Below are positions 44,216 to 55,865 of a DNA stretch of 64,000 bases, piece after piece (within the stretch, counting starts at the first letter, position 1; the number at the start of each line of letters is the position of its first letter). The notes under the pieces were generated by a model. That model was given only the letters and a program-made list of their open reading frames with translations. It searched no databases and had not been told where the DNA came from. This stretch comes from Apiospora phragmitis (Eukaryota > Ascomycota > Sordariomycetes > Amphisphaeriales > Apiosporaceae): NCBI GenBank assembly GCA_038363925.1, contig JAQQWL010000012.1, forward strand, positions 124,001 to 188,000, given 5' to 3'. The translations under genes and the position numbers were made by a program.

Positions 44216-45315
44216 TTATTGTCGGCCTTCTTCTTCCTCATAGTTGGCATGGTCCGAGGGCACCGACACGGCTTCCTTCCACCACTGGTCGTGGGCCCCT
44301 TTGATCCCCCGGGTCCCGAACGTCCGGACCATCCTTAGGAACCCGAGTTTGTCCTCGTCATGGCTGGACACGGCCTCGTCGCTGAACGGCCAGGGCTGCG
44401 GAACCAGCAACGCCTTCTGGACGGCGGGCCGCTGCGCCAGCGTAGCGTGCCAGGCCTTGACATGGGGGAACTCGTGGATGTCAATGCCGCACCACTTGGC
44501 CGAGTGCGCGAAGATGAAGTCGGCGAAGGTCAGGCGGTCTGCGGCGACAAAGCGGGAAGTTGACTAATAAGAAGAGATTTAGGTATTCCATGTTAAAAGC
44601 TCTGGGCCATAGTATCTCCTACCGCCAAAGCATTGCGGGGGGCGGGGGCAAGCGTGAAGGAGAAGACCTACGAGCTGTTTACCCAATACATCGTGGAGTC
44701 GTCGACACTCGGCTGTATAGCGCCATGACCCATACTTTCCCTCCTCCTCGCAAGGGGCGTATCGGTTGAAGTACGCTGCTTGGCCCATCATGGCGCCGTA
44801 GCCTGAGACTTGCCATGATAGCTGCTGCGGTTAGTATTTCCCCAGAAAGCGTTTGTCGTGGGCGATTTACTAATAAGGCAACGCATTTAACTCACCCAAG
44901 ACAGCTGGGACCAGTACTATGGTGTCCCAATTGGGTACGAAAACTGATGGTCTTTGTCGAACTCGTACGCCAAATAGAGCAGGCAGGCCGCACTCTCCCA
45001 AACCGTGACGGAAGTCCCGTCCACCTTGATGTGCACAATGGCGGGCACCTTGCCGTTCGGGTTGACGGAGGCCACGTACCAGTCCGCCTTCATCTCGCCC
45101 GTCGACATGTCCAGACCGATATAGTTGCTGGGATTTTGGCGGCCGAAGCATTGATCAGCTTTAATCGGAATTGGATGGTCTGCCAGATGGTAAAGCGATG
45201 CGATCGTTTACCCGAGCTCTTCGGCCATGATTCTGCACTTGGCAGGGTTCGGGGAGTCGAACCCGTAAATGTTGAGGCCCGGTTTGGGGGCTCTCTCGGG
45301 AGGAGTGTTGGCCAT
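44216..45315 (-). pseudogene. Ure2-like glutathione S-transferase with premature stop
   Basis: Four exons: 45212-45315, 44896-45127, 44672-44824 and 44216-44563; phases agree throughout (279 codons). The thioredoxin-fold part has LNIYGFDSPNPAKCRIMAEE, then SVNPNGKVPAIVHI and VWESAACLLYLAYEFDKDHQ. The helical part has QVSGYGAMMGQAAYFNRYAP, YGSWRYTAECRRLHDVL, and LTFADFIFAHSAKWCGIDIH. This is the fungal Ure2/GST group, which conjugates glutathione to electrophiles. An in-frame TAG at 44917-44919 (relatives usually have Glu) stops translation before the helical domain. An alternative GTACCC donor just upstream could skip it. The QLSW codons occur on both sides of the second intron. Confidence 0.75.
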
Positions 45316-46965
45316 AGTTTCACAAGACGTCGCGGGTACTGGCGACGGGCTCGAAATGCGGGAGTATGAGTGAGATTCTCCGTCGCGAACTGAAGTAATG
45401 GAAGTAAAGAGGGGGTAGAACGAATCGTGGGCATCTCGGGGGATCTGTCAGATATAATCTTGCTGGTGAAAGCAGGGGATGGCAGGCGGGCCAATCAGAG
45501 AGTCAATAAGGCCCTTGTGATGCCAAGTGTGGCTGGTGTCCCATCGTAGCCCGGCTAAAAGGCAATCCGGGCCGGCGTAGTCCATACTTGTCTACACCAT
45601 GATCATCAGCACCGTGAGTACCGTCCTCAACGTTTGATCTTCACGAGACTCACTTATTTGTTTTAACCCTAACAGGCGATTACATGTATAGCCAGCGAGT
45701 TTCGATCCCTTGCCAATGTTGTTTGGTTGGTACATAGCTATTTACCAGTTTGGAATGCACTTTGTTGCCAGTCTCGTGATTCCCAGGCGTATTTTCAGCC
45801 GGAGATATCTATTGGACATAGGATCTCAACGCTGCCCATCACCAACTGGCTAGCAAAATTTACACGCACTTCAAAACCAAGCTAAACACCAAGCTAAACA
45901 CCACCACTGTCTTGTCTTTGTCCCCGGTACTCCTTAAGCTGACCTTGTCGTCTCTGGGTAGCGTAGTGAACCTTCTTCTTCTTCTTCTTCTTCGCACCCA
46001 TCGAGCACGGTCCCTTGTTATGCATTGCTGCCATCAGCTCGCCAATGCTCATCGTAGGTTGAGTGGTTGCCGGGCTTGGTACCTCTGGGACCGTCAACGG
46101 TGTCATTGATATTGTGTCGAGTTGTGCGCCCTTGGAGAAACGCGCAGGTCAGTTGAGTCGAGGCCGTTGGAAATAGGGGGACCCAATCCCAATCGACCCG
46201 TAGCCCCGCCAGGCCCAGTCATGGGAAGTAGGGTCTCCTTGCAAGTATCACTTTGGAGCATATTGTTGGCATTCGAATATCGGACCAGCTGTTGGGGCTC
46301 GTCATGAGACCTCCCTATTAGAGGTGCTTTCACGACCAGAGCCCGTGGAGGTAATACAGATATGTATTGCCCCTGGACGAGTTTGCATTTTATAACGACA
46401 ACCAAATAGCATAGCATTCTGCGCCAATGTACCCAACGGTAGCATCGCCATGCCTCTCACAATCATTATCAGTAATCATCCTTCGAAATCCGGTACCCAA
46501 GTGGGCATGTTTGACCATGAATGATGTCATGCCCAAAACCCCTTGCCTCGATGCGCCATGTACTACATCATGATGACCGAAGGTGTTGAGACCAAGACGA
46601 GCAGAAGCGAAGAGGGGATATGCCGTGTGGTTTACTCATATATATGCGGGTTTATCCTACGCAAATCAGATATCAGGGAAGTGAGGGTTATATGTACCCA
46701 ATATGGAATGGCTGCGGAGCAATTCTGACGAGGGTCGATTGGTGGTGTGGACAATGCTCCAAGCAATGGAGACGGCTTCTCGCAGTAATCCCGTCATTGA
46801 ATGTTTGTAGCACTGGCATTGATCATTCCACGTAACACTGGCATTGAATACACTACGTCGCACTGAGTAACTATTTAAAAGAGCATTTGACTTTCCTCTT
46901 TCAGTTCCATACTAAACTTATTCACCTACTTAAACCACCAAAGGAACATTCTGTAGCAAGCCGCC
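45316..46965. other. Spacer, nothing recognised except a CTT microsatellite
   Basis: About 1.65 kb without a supported gene. A 70-residue minus-strand frame at 45894-46106 includes seven consecutive Lys codons that come from the microsatellite; its other residues match nothing I know. Confidence 0.4.
45972..45993. repeat. (CTT)7 microsatellite
   Basis: Seven CTT units plus one base, uninterrupted. On the minus strand it reads as AAG codons within a short frame. Confidence 0.9.
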
Positions 46966-48111
46966 ATGGAAGCAACAGCAGCAGCAGTGACCTTCGACGG
47001 AGCGAGTCTCTCGCAGCTGGCCGCCACGGCTGACCGGGCTACACGTCGAAACCTCATCGTTTCCCTCCGCCGCATGGCCGACTCCTTGGAAGATTCCACC
47101 GACACCATTCACAAATTTGCGCATCTTGTGAGAGTTCATTCTCTGATCACTTTAGCCGCACGTGTGAGGCTAACAGCAGTCACAGGACCTAGAAAAGGCC
47201 ATGATACAGCTTGGCTACGACCTAAAGATCTTGAAGGTTTTAGCCGATGCCGATGGCGTAAAGACAATCGATGATGTCGCTCAGAATGCCGGAGCCGACC
47301 CGGAGTTGATCAGTGTGTGCCAATTTGAGACCAAGATGGCCATACTACATGGACCAAAGAACCTGGCTAATGGAAATCAGAGAGGATTCTTCGATACTAC
47401 AACACCATCAACGTTGCCCGTGAAGTTGGCCCGCACCAGTACGTGGCCACCAACATTACGAGGAACCTGATGTCGGATGTTTGTGTGGCCGGCATTGCTC
47501 ATTAGTAGGTCATTATCCGGTTGAATGTTTGCCAGATCAGGCTCAGGTACTGATTGATATCAAGCCATGGCCTCGTATCCAAGGAGTATCAGGCTCTTCC
47601 CGAGTTTCTCAAGAAGAACGGCTATCGCAACCCCACGGACGAGACGGACACGGCCCTCATGATGGGCTGGGACACAAAGGACACAACCTTCGACATCATG
47701 CTCAAGGTCCCGAACGCCGTGGAGGACTTCCACCAGTACATGTCCCTGCGCCGCACCGCCAGCCTCTCCTGGCTAGCCGTGTAACCCGTGCGCGAAGAGA
47801 CGTTGGGCCTGACCGACCCGGCCGCGTCATCAACCAAGACCTACCCGGCACGGTAGCGCGAGCCCTACCCACCCCGGGCGTCGAGAACATGGCACACGAC
47901 TTCTTCGAGCCGCAGCCTGTCCGGGGCGCCAAGTTCTACTACATGCGCGGCGTGCGTGGACTTGACTATGATGGGGATCGCGGCCATGGGGCGGACCGAG
48001 GCCGAGTGGCGGGGGCTGGCGGAGAGCGCGGGGCTGGAGCTGGTTCGTGCGTTTACGTATAATGCGCTGGAGAACGAGACGTTCATGGAGATGAGGTTGG
48101 CTCGTGGATGA
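46966..48111 (+). pseudogene. Fungal O-methyltransferase relic
   Basis: Pieces in order: the N-terminal dimerisation region (MEATAAAVTFDGASLSQLAA; DLKILKVLADADGVKTIDDV), then after probable introns KRILRYYNTINVAREVGPHQ, EYQALPEFLKKNGYRNPTDE and VEDFHQYMSLRRTASLSWLA, an in-frame TAA, and ARALPTPGVENMAHDFFEPQ with GAKFYYMRGV. Finally, one frame over, LTMMGIAAMGRTEAEWRGLA runs to a stop at 48111. The family is the sterigmatocystin-type SAM-dependent O-methyltransferases of secondary metabolism. Two blocks are deleted: the SAM-binding DxGGGxG motif (near 47806) and the segment with the catalytic His (HDxPD, near 47958). The gene cannot encode an active enzyme even with frames repaired. Confidence 0.8.
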
Positions 48112-48389
48112 GAAGACGGCTCCCTCAACATTTAGTCGGCATCATGTGCTTTGTTAAAGTCGTACAGGTGGCATTGGTGACATTTTGACTCTTAGTCATA
48201 ATACTTGAGTTTTGAGGATACCGAGTTAAAGTAAGACGGACGATCTTAACTTAATAATAAACTACGTTAAAACTAATACGAATAGTTATCGTGCCCTGAA
48301 ATCCCTTCTTAATTAAGAAAAAAAAAGAAGAAGAAAAACAATACGTACTTTAGGTATGGGAGTATCCTCGTAGAATCTTAACCAATTAT
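48112..48389. other. Spacer with A-rich tract
   Basis: Convergent 3' region between the O-methyltransferase relic and the DUF7708 gene, with an A/G-rich tract at about 48318-48340. No gene seen. Confidence 0.4.
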
Positions 48390-50226
48390 TCACCCACGGC
48401 TTCGTTTGGCAGCCCCCCGTTGGCGGCTCCGCTTGATGTTTTCGAGTCTGTTATTCGCGGACGCCTGCGCTCTAATGGCTACCACCGAGTCGCGGCCCAT
48501 GTCCTCCTGAGCCCGCGCCACCTGAAAACACCACGACGACACGATGACCTTCACCCTCTCGGGGCCCAAGAACGTGGCGAATTCCGTCAGGAACCTAGTC
48601 GCGATCGTCCTGTCGCCGTCGGTGACGTGGTCCACGAGATCCGAGTCGAAGACGATGTAGATGGTGGGGCTGCCGTCCAGCGCCCGCTTCAGGAGCGCCA
48701 GCCAGTCGTCGTGGCCCGCCGCCTCGCGGAGCTGCCCGACCGTGATGGGGTACGTCCAGCCCGCGGCGGCTGAGTTAACCTCGAGGGCCTGGTAGAGCAG
48801 CATGCGGAGGATGTTGATGGTGGTGAAGGCGGCGTCCGGTAGGTTCTCCGGGCGCAGGGCCCACAGCACCGGCAAGCCGTGGTGGCGGAGCGTGGTAATC
48901 ACGTCGACCAGCAGGTCGCGCGCGAGCGGGCCGTTTCCTCCGCTCTCGACCACCACGAAGCGCAGGTGTTCCGCCTGGTTCCACCGCTTCAGGGACGTGA
49001 CGTCAACCACCGAGCTCTCACGTCGACGCGCATGGCGCCGTCGGAGCCAGAAGGACCGGCAGTGGGCGAGGCACTGGGCGCTTGTGAGCAGGGACTCCAT
49101 GAACGGGAGGCTGAGTATCTGTCCCAGCTGGATATGGCAGATCATCTCTCTGGAAAAAGTGGTATCGGTGGAGATTCTTGTCTGGAGAGATTGCATTGCT
49201 GTTCGCGCTGCGGTTTAGCAAGACGTCTCTGATGAGACACACGCAAAGACCTACTGATGAAGTGCTGTGTCACATTTCGAAACCCATCCTCTACCGTGTT
49301 TTTCAGTTGCAACAGCTCGGTCCTTGCTTGTTGCTGGTCGGACCGGCTCTGGTGCACTTGGAAGCGCAACTCCCGGAGCTCTGCTCGCGCAGCGCTCTGG
49401 GCCAACTCTTCGACGCTCTTGGAGTTTCGCTCAATCTCGGCCAATTCTTCCTCGAAGCCCAGAGCCCAGGGACTGGCGATGGCCGAGGCAATGTGCATCA
49501 GCCTGCCCTGCTGGTACCATCGGAGAGCACGGAGAGCAAACTTGACAATGGCGGCGTACAGTCGGGCCACCGCCTCCCGTATGGCCGGAGTAGGATAGAG
49601 GATCAGGCCGAGGTCGGCGCGCGGTAGCGCATCGGCTATACACGAACACGCCTTGGCCAGGTTCTTGACCAGTCCTGCATGGCTGACCACGGCCTGCATC
49701 TGGTGTTAGCACTCGCGACACCCCAATCCTGAGGCCTGTTCTGGCTGACCGTAAAGAGGAACTTGAAGGTGCCCCACACAAGCGCTGTGTATTCCGGCTG
49801 GTGCTGGACGAACACGTCGAGCACCGCCCCGTAATGGACGACTCGGTCGGAAAATTTCTCCAGCCAAACGTAGGCTTTGCTGTCTTCCGCGACTGGTACG
49901 CTGATCGCGCTTGGAGTAGTGTCAAGACGAAGTCCTGTATTGAATTTCTGCGGCTCGACAAGATCTTGTCGACCTCCTTTTTTGGTAGCTCGTTTGAGAT
50001 GATCTCGGTTGCCCTTTTGAAAGCATTCTGAGCAATGTCTTCAGCGCAACTAGGGGAGCAGTCTTGTCAACTCTGCAGCACCGGACCGACATCGAAGGAA
50101 CACCCACTTTCCGGGACCGGAGCTTGTGAACCAGCTCAGAACTTCGGGCCTGTTCGCCATGTAGTATTCCCCGGCATCCATGGACGTTGACTCTATGGCG
50201 GTGTTACTGTCGCAGTTTAATGCCAT
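48390..50226 (-). pseudogene. DUF7708-type NLR-like/STAND-associated protein, frame broken
   Basis: Proposed exons are about 49749-50226, 49255-49699 and 48390-49207, with introns of 49 and 47 bp; both junctions are in phase and the first has GCTAAC before ACCAG. The N-terminal DUF7708 block reads WLEKFSDRVVHYGAVLDVFV, QHQPEYTALVWGTFKFLF, LVKNLAKACSCIADALPRAD and LILYPTPAIREAVARLYAAI. It is followed by a heptad-like segment and a C-terminal region with HIQLGQILSLPFMES and RSFWLRRRHARR. Two frame changes occur in exon 1, near 50058 and near 49900. DUF7708 is a fungal N-terminal domain often joined to NACHT or other recognition modules; no NACHT P-loop is present here. The gene is head-to-head with the AAA relic at 50418. 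Confidence 0.6.
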
Positions 50227-50417
50227 CTTCGGACTTCTGTTATAAGGCGGTAAGGAGTTGTCGTGGTACAGGGAGAATAACTCAATTACCGCCCGGTGTC
50301 ATTAGCCATACCGTCAGGTGACCTGCACAGCCACTTTCGCTTGGCACTTGATAACGAGGGGAGGCCTCTGTTTGGGGTCGCAGTGGGCGGGGATCTCAGT
50401 ATTCAGAATCATTAAAT

Positions 50418-53410
50418 TTGGTAAAAATGACGATAGCTACGTCTGGGTCGCCTCCGGCACCAACTCCTTATTTTTTACATCAGAGCAGCCTTATGGCACC
50501 GGCAAACCGGGTTATAGAAGCAGAAAATCCATCGGAGAACGTCGAGTACACGATATCTCAGGATCGCGTCGCAGGTCAGCACGCTCAAGAAGAGTCTGAC
50601 TACAAGCTGCTTGAGGCGCCATCACGCCTGGGTGAGCTCGCGGCGTCCCACAATCGGGAGTCAAAGCTTCAGATCCAGCTGCTTGAGGAACAGAACAAAA
50701 TGAGATTGGAAATGGCCAGACGTGAACAAGAAGAATTCGCTGAAAGGAGAGCTGATCAGCTTGACCGTAAGGGTCCTGGACTAGAGAGCGATGAAGACAG
50801 GGTTAGTGATGAGCACAGAGATGGGGATGAAGACGACAAGAGCGACGAAGGCAGCGAGAACGAGAGGTCTGGCCAAGACGGTCAGAACACCATTCTAGCG
50901 ATCAAGCGCCTGAGAAAACCGTCAAAGAGTCCGCCATTGAAACGTTTCAAGGAAACACCCAACGAGCCGGCCGATGAGGAATCTACCGCGCACAACGTAT
51001 CTAATGAGAACCAGCGGAATGACTACCGATACCATGTTCTCAACAGTGTCTTTTGTTCCGACAGATTTGCGAAGTGCCACTTACGTATCTATCAAGATGA
51101 GCCGCGCCAGAAGGCGCTGCGGGGCGTTCACCATCTCGCCGGCAACTTACCGGTAGCCGACCTCGACGAGTTCCTGCGAAGCAGTGTCAAGACGGCCTTT
51201 GTCGTCTTCCGCGACTTTTCCTGCGCGACGGGGTCTCGAGCGTCTCTGGTAGAGGCTAAGGGCCAGTCTCGGATGAGATTCTCTCGGCAACTCGTTTCGA
51301 TTGGTTCAGCCGATCTTCATGATACCATCCAGCGAATCTCCAAGTTCGCCCCGGACAAGGACGCCTACCGAGGCAGTACGGACACATACCACCCACACCA
51401 ACCCGCGCTCTCCCTGGCGCCTTCGGAGTATTCTCAGAGATTCTTCTTCCACCGCTGAGAGGAGCTCGTGGCAGAGGCAGCCGAAGGTGAAGAGGGGTGT
51501 GCCTTGAAAACCTTGGCTTCGTACGTGCTTGGCGGCGAAAATGCCATGTACGCAAGATATGACGAGATAGTCTCGCGCGGGATGGTCTCGGCTGAGTAAC
51601 TGCCCTGGCTCTTCCACCCCAACGACATCGTGGTCTCGTGTGAAGGCCCCCTCGTCTTGGCCTACGTCTTGAGGCGATTTCCTCAAGAAGGCTCCCAGCT
51701 GGAACTATCTGTCTGGAATTGGGGTTATGATGGCCATCGGCTGCTGCGCAAAGACAAGACGCTTACGTTGAGCCCCCCGGAATATGGCGAGATGAGAATC
51801 AATCATCTAGCCGTGTATCCCCTGCGATATGCAACACAAGAGACGAGCCTGATGCTACTGGAGAATGGAAAAAGGTTCTGCGCCTTCAGTAAGCCGCAGC
51901 CTTTGTCGTACGAGGGGCCCGACTACCTTGGGGATCACAGATGTGTTGGTGGCCTCTGGTGATTTTGCTGGCATGAAGACCGGTGTGCTAACGCGATACA
52001 GCCTATCGAGTCCAGATTCATGCTTGACTATCAGGTGTACTCCGAATTCCATGCTCACTCAGAGGTCTTGAAGTTCTCAACACAGCGGAAGGCACCATAT
52101 GACAAATAGCCCGATTCCCTTCAGATTAGTGCCGAGTTATCTGATGCGCACACTATTCTGCTTCCGCCAGGCATACACGGCTTTTTCCTCAAGAAGGAGA
52201 AGAAATGGGGTACGTCCTGAAGTTTTCCATTGTGTAACGCCCTCACTCGGGTCAGGGTTTAACGCCACTAATAGTTCACCTATTGGTTGATCTAATTCGA
52301 CCTACAAACTGGAATAAGGGCTCGTTTGATCGGCTGGTGCTCCCCGGCGAACCAAAAAACTTGATCAAGGGTCTGGTGATTGTCCACAAGAGAAAAGTCG
52401 ACAAGGCCTCGATGCAAATCCAAAAGAAGACAAAGCAGGACGACATCATTGCGGGAAAAGGAAGTGGACTAATCATGCTTCTCCATGGTGGACCCGGAAC
52501 AGGAAAAACACTGACGGCAGGGAAGTCATCCAAGATCTCGTCCCAAGTCTCCATGCACAGTCCCCTTCTGAACTACAAGGCTAATTAGTCTATAGAGAGG
52601 TGAGTGCTTCGCCTGATTTCTTGCTAAATTGGCTCCGCTGTTACTGAAACCCAGCATAGTGTAGCCGAACTGGCCGAGATACCCTTGTATAGCGTCACGT
52701 GTGGCGATATTGGCACAAACCCCGAAGCCGTGGAAAAGTATCTCAACACGGTCATGCACTTGGGAAGGAAATGGAACTGCGGTAGGTACTTCTCAAGAAT
52801 ACTTCCCAGACTTCAAAATCTCCGGCGTTCTTGCTGATACCAGCCACTAGTGCTCCTGCTGGACGAGGCCGACGTGTTCCTGGAGGAGCGGTCCCTATCC
52901 GACCTGGACCGCAACAGCCTCGTCTCCGTCTTCCTCCGCACGCTGGAGTACTAAGAGGGCGTGCTCATCCTGGCGTCGAACCGGGTGGGCACCTTCAACG
53001 AGGCCTTCAAGTCGCGGATCCAGCTGGCGCTGCACTACCGCCCGCTGGACGGGCCGAGCCGGCGCAAGATCTGGCACAACTTCCTGCACATGATGCGGGA
53101 GAACCAGAAGATCGAAGAAGACGATGACGACGACGACGACGATGGTGAGCAGCAGCAGCAGGCCGACGATGCGGTGGACTTTGACGACATTGTCGCGCAC
53201 ATGGACGAGCTGGCCGCGTACGAGATGAACGGGCGGCAGATCCGCAACTCGCTGGCAACGGCGCGGCAGCTCGCCGTCTTCGAGCGCGAGACGCTGGACT
53301 GGGACCGCATCAAGAACGCCATCGAGGTCGCCGGGGACTTCAACAACTACATCAAGGAGGTCCACGGCCACATCGACGAGCAGTGGAGCCGGGACAATAG
53401 GTTTCGATGA
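50418..53410 (+). pseudogene. DUF7025-AAA ATPase relic
   Basis: The order is a charged, partly coiled N-terminus from 50418, a DUF7025-like region (LPWLFHPNDIVVSCEGPLVL), PPGIHGFFLKKEKKW, then the AAA module: LIMLLHGGPGTGKTLTA (Walker A), LAEIPLYSVTCGDIGTNPEA, LLLDEADVFLEERSLSDLDR (Walker B), LILASNRVGTFNEAFKSRI and a C-terminal lid ending at 53410. In-frame stops occur at 51456-51458, 51597-51599, 52107-52109 and 52952-52954. Directly after Walker A a 75-bp in-frame segment that also contains a TAG (52585-52587) separates TLTA from the ESVAEL helix; the helix is rebuilt by splicing a GTGAGT intron. Such fungal AAA proteins are predicted unfoldases or remodellers of unknown substrate. This copy is non-functional. 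Confidence 0.75.
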
Positions 53411-53666
53411 AACAGAGGGTGCGTGAGCGAGACCCTTGGCACGTCATGTGGCTAGAAGGTATCGAGGGACGGGGTATGTAGGTTGCAGTTAGAAAATGGA
53501 ATCTTTGCTCTGTTGATAGAGTCTCCAGTCACTGGGTACGGCCTGGGTAAGGGCTCACATGAGTCATCAAAGGGGTAATGTTAGGGGGTGGCTAGTGATA
53601 CATGACTTATGTACCTAGTAAACCCATTAGATCTGGAAACCCCCACCTTTGCAGCCTCGATGGGTA
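53411..53666. other. Convergent 3' spacer
   Basis: Between the ends of the AAA relic and the SDR gene. Nothing recognised. Confidence 0.4.
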
Positions 53667-54870
53667 CTAGGTAGGTAAATAGAATCTATTCAAAGTATAG
53701 TTGGCCACCTCCTTCAATACACCCGTCACGTTAGCGAAGGCCAGTTCATCCAATGTCTCTCTCCAGAGATGTTCCGAGATCATCTTTCCATTATTCGTGT
53801 ACACAATTGGCGCCATACTTCAATATGATATCGTTAGTAAAGTAAGTAAACCGACAGGTCTTAGGGGCGCCAGCCTTTCTCCTTATAGAGAGAAAGAGTG
53901 GATAAGTATGTAAAATGGCAGCTCACCGTACGACTTTCTGAAACGACAGGAACTGGCCATGCGTCTCCTCCCCGTGCCTCACCGCCGCATCCGTCATCAT
54001 GCGCGCGCCCACGACCGAAGTGTGCCCGAAGTGGCGGAGGAACGCCTTGGAGACGGCCCCGGCCGCCGTGCCGTCCATGTCGCGGTCGAAGCGCGAGTCG
54101 TGGCACGACCCGGGCGACGCGGCGTTGACCACCGCCACCGACGGCGGCACTACGCTGGCCAGCTTGGCGACGAAGAACTGGCCCAGCAGCTTCGACACGC
54201 ACATGCGGTCCCCCGTGTTCTTAGCGGCTTTGCCGGGCGCGTCGAGCGCCGCCAGCACAGGCGCCTCCGCGTTGCCGACGGGGAAATGGCGCGTGAAGGC
54301 GGCCGCCTCGCACAGGGTGAGGGTGATGCGCGTCGGCCGCGGCTGGCGCGGCCGCGCGGCCTTGGCGAGGGGCAGCAGCAGCAGGGCCAGCAGCGTGGTC
54401 GAGAGGTAGTTGACCTGCACGATCTCGTCGTGGCCGGTCGCGGCGTTGTAGCTGAGCCGGGCGGGGCCGATGCCCGCGTTCAGGACGGCGATGTCGAGGC
54501 GCGCGAGCGTCGTCTGGGCGCGCGCGGCGAAGGCCACGACGGAGCCGTAGTCGGACTGGTCCAGCTTCCAGACCTCGATGGTGGCGGGGTCGAAGTCCGC
54601 GCGGCCTTTGGCTAGGTCCGCGGCGGCCCGCTGGCCCTTGGCCTTGTCTCGCACGGCCAGGATGAGCTTGCTGAGGCCCAGGTCCAGCAGCTGGCGGCTC
54701 GTCTCGAGGCCGACGCCGCAGTTGGAGCCCGTCACCAGGGCTGTCTGGCCCCGGAGATTGACATTCGTTACAGCTTGAGGTTTTGCTGTGATCTGGTGGT
54801 AGAAGTAACGGGGGAAGGTGAGTGGCTTTGCCGAGCCAACGGTGGAAGCGGCGGTGGTTGAGGACGCCAT
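53667..54870 (-). CDS. Short-chain dehydrogenase/reductase lacking catalytic Ser and Tyr
   Basis: Exons 53927-54870 and 53667-53817 with a 109-bp intron (GTGAGC donor, TTTACTAAC branch) give 364 residues; an ATG at 54882 would add four. The Rossmann part is clear: ALVTGSNCGVGLETSRQLL, VWKLDQSDYGSV and VLNAGIGPA, with VQVNYLSTTLLAL. The active-site positions are altered: the strand that should end in a catalytic Ser reads ITLTLCEAAAF, and the YxxxK motif reads MCVSK, keeping Lys but not Tyr. The C-terminus (RMAPIVYTNNGKMISEHLWR) follows the second exon. Cofactor binding is likely, NAD(P)H oxidoreductase activity doubtful. The frame is intact, so it may be a pseudoenzyme rather than a pseudogene. 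Confidence 0.8.
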
Positions 54871-54882
54871 GGCATATGGCAT

Positions 54883-55865
54883 GGCAAAGTGGTGTGTGCT
54901 GAAGGGAGTGATGCGTCTCTCTGCCTGAACTTGGCGGAAAAGGCAGAGAAAAAGAGAACCGAGGAAAATCCGAGAGCAGGAGCATGGACAATCCTAGGTT
55001 CATTTCCAGGAGCGGAATAATTGAGAACCAACTGCAGTGCTTTGCCCTCTTTGTTTCCTCGGTCAAGGTCAACGGTCCGACGGGAGTGGGGTGATCATCC
55101 TGTTGGTACAGGGGTTGAGTGTGAGTTCATACATCCTTTGTTTGGATGTAACCCAAGCGAACCACCCCCTCGGGTCGACAATTTCATGGCACAAGACCAT
55201 CCTTGTAGTAGCATAAGACCTCGTAAATTCTGGACATTCTGTCCGAAGCTAATAACAAGTCGCACTAGCACGGCATAACTATCTATTAAAATGGCATTCA
55301 TAGAGATTATAGGCCCATAGGTTCTTATTCAAAGCGCCCTCGTATATATCGTCTAATGCCCGATCGCGAAACAGTCCGGTCGTCAAATCCTCGGCGTCAG
55401 TCCTCAGACCGCGGCTAATCCTATACCCCCAAGTGCTCGAAGACTCGCATTCAGGCGCGGCGGCCCGGATCTTGGCCGACATGAACCGGGCCGCCACGTA
55501 AGCTACTTCTGGCTGTCCAGTAGACTCCAGACCTCTGGTTCGTCCGCTTAGCTTGTGAATGGCCACTATGAAATCCTACTAAAGGGGTCAAGGTACCCAA
55601 ACACACGCTCACAAAAGCCGTGTCAATTATATACGGTCGGTCAGCTGCGCCCAGTTCTTGAGCGTGGCTTTCCTAGATGGCGGCAGTAAGCAGGATTGAT
55701 ACGGCAATAGGTTCAGATATATGGGATACTGAATCAGTCTTTTCTACCTGCAAATCACATCTTCTTCATCATATAATTTCATTACTTGGTGGGATATCTT
55801 TCCCAATCCACGCCAATCGCCTCTGCGGCGCGCTTCTCCTCCTCAGGCAAGTCTTCTTGGCCATG
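54883..55865. other. Spacer with one small unassigned frame
   Basis: A minus-strand frame at 55279-55566 (95 residues, for example YVAARFMSAKIRAAAPE and STWGYRISRGLRTDAEDL) has protein-like composition but no family I recognise. The rest shows nothing. Confidence 0.3.

Noticed and set aside
45894..46106. Minus-strand frame with seven consecutive Lys codons
   Set aside because: Lys run is explained by the CTT microsatellite; no other support.
53959..54615. 218-codon plus-strand frame
   Set aside because: Antisense shadow of the SDR gene, Arg/Gly-rich.
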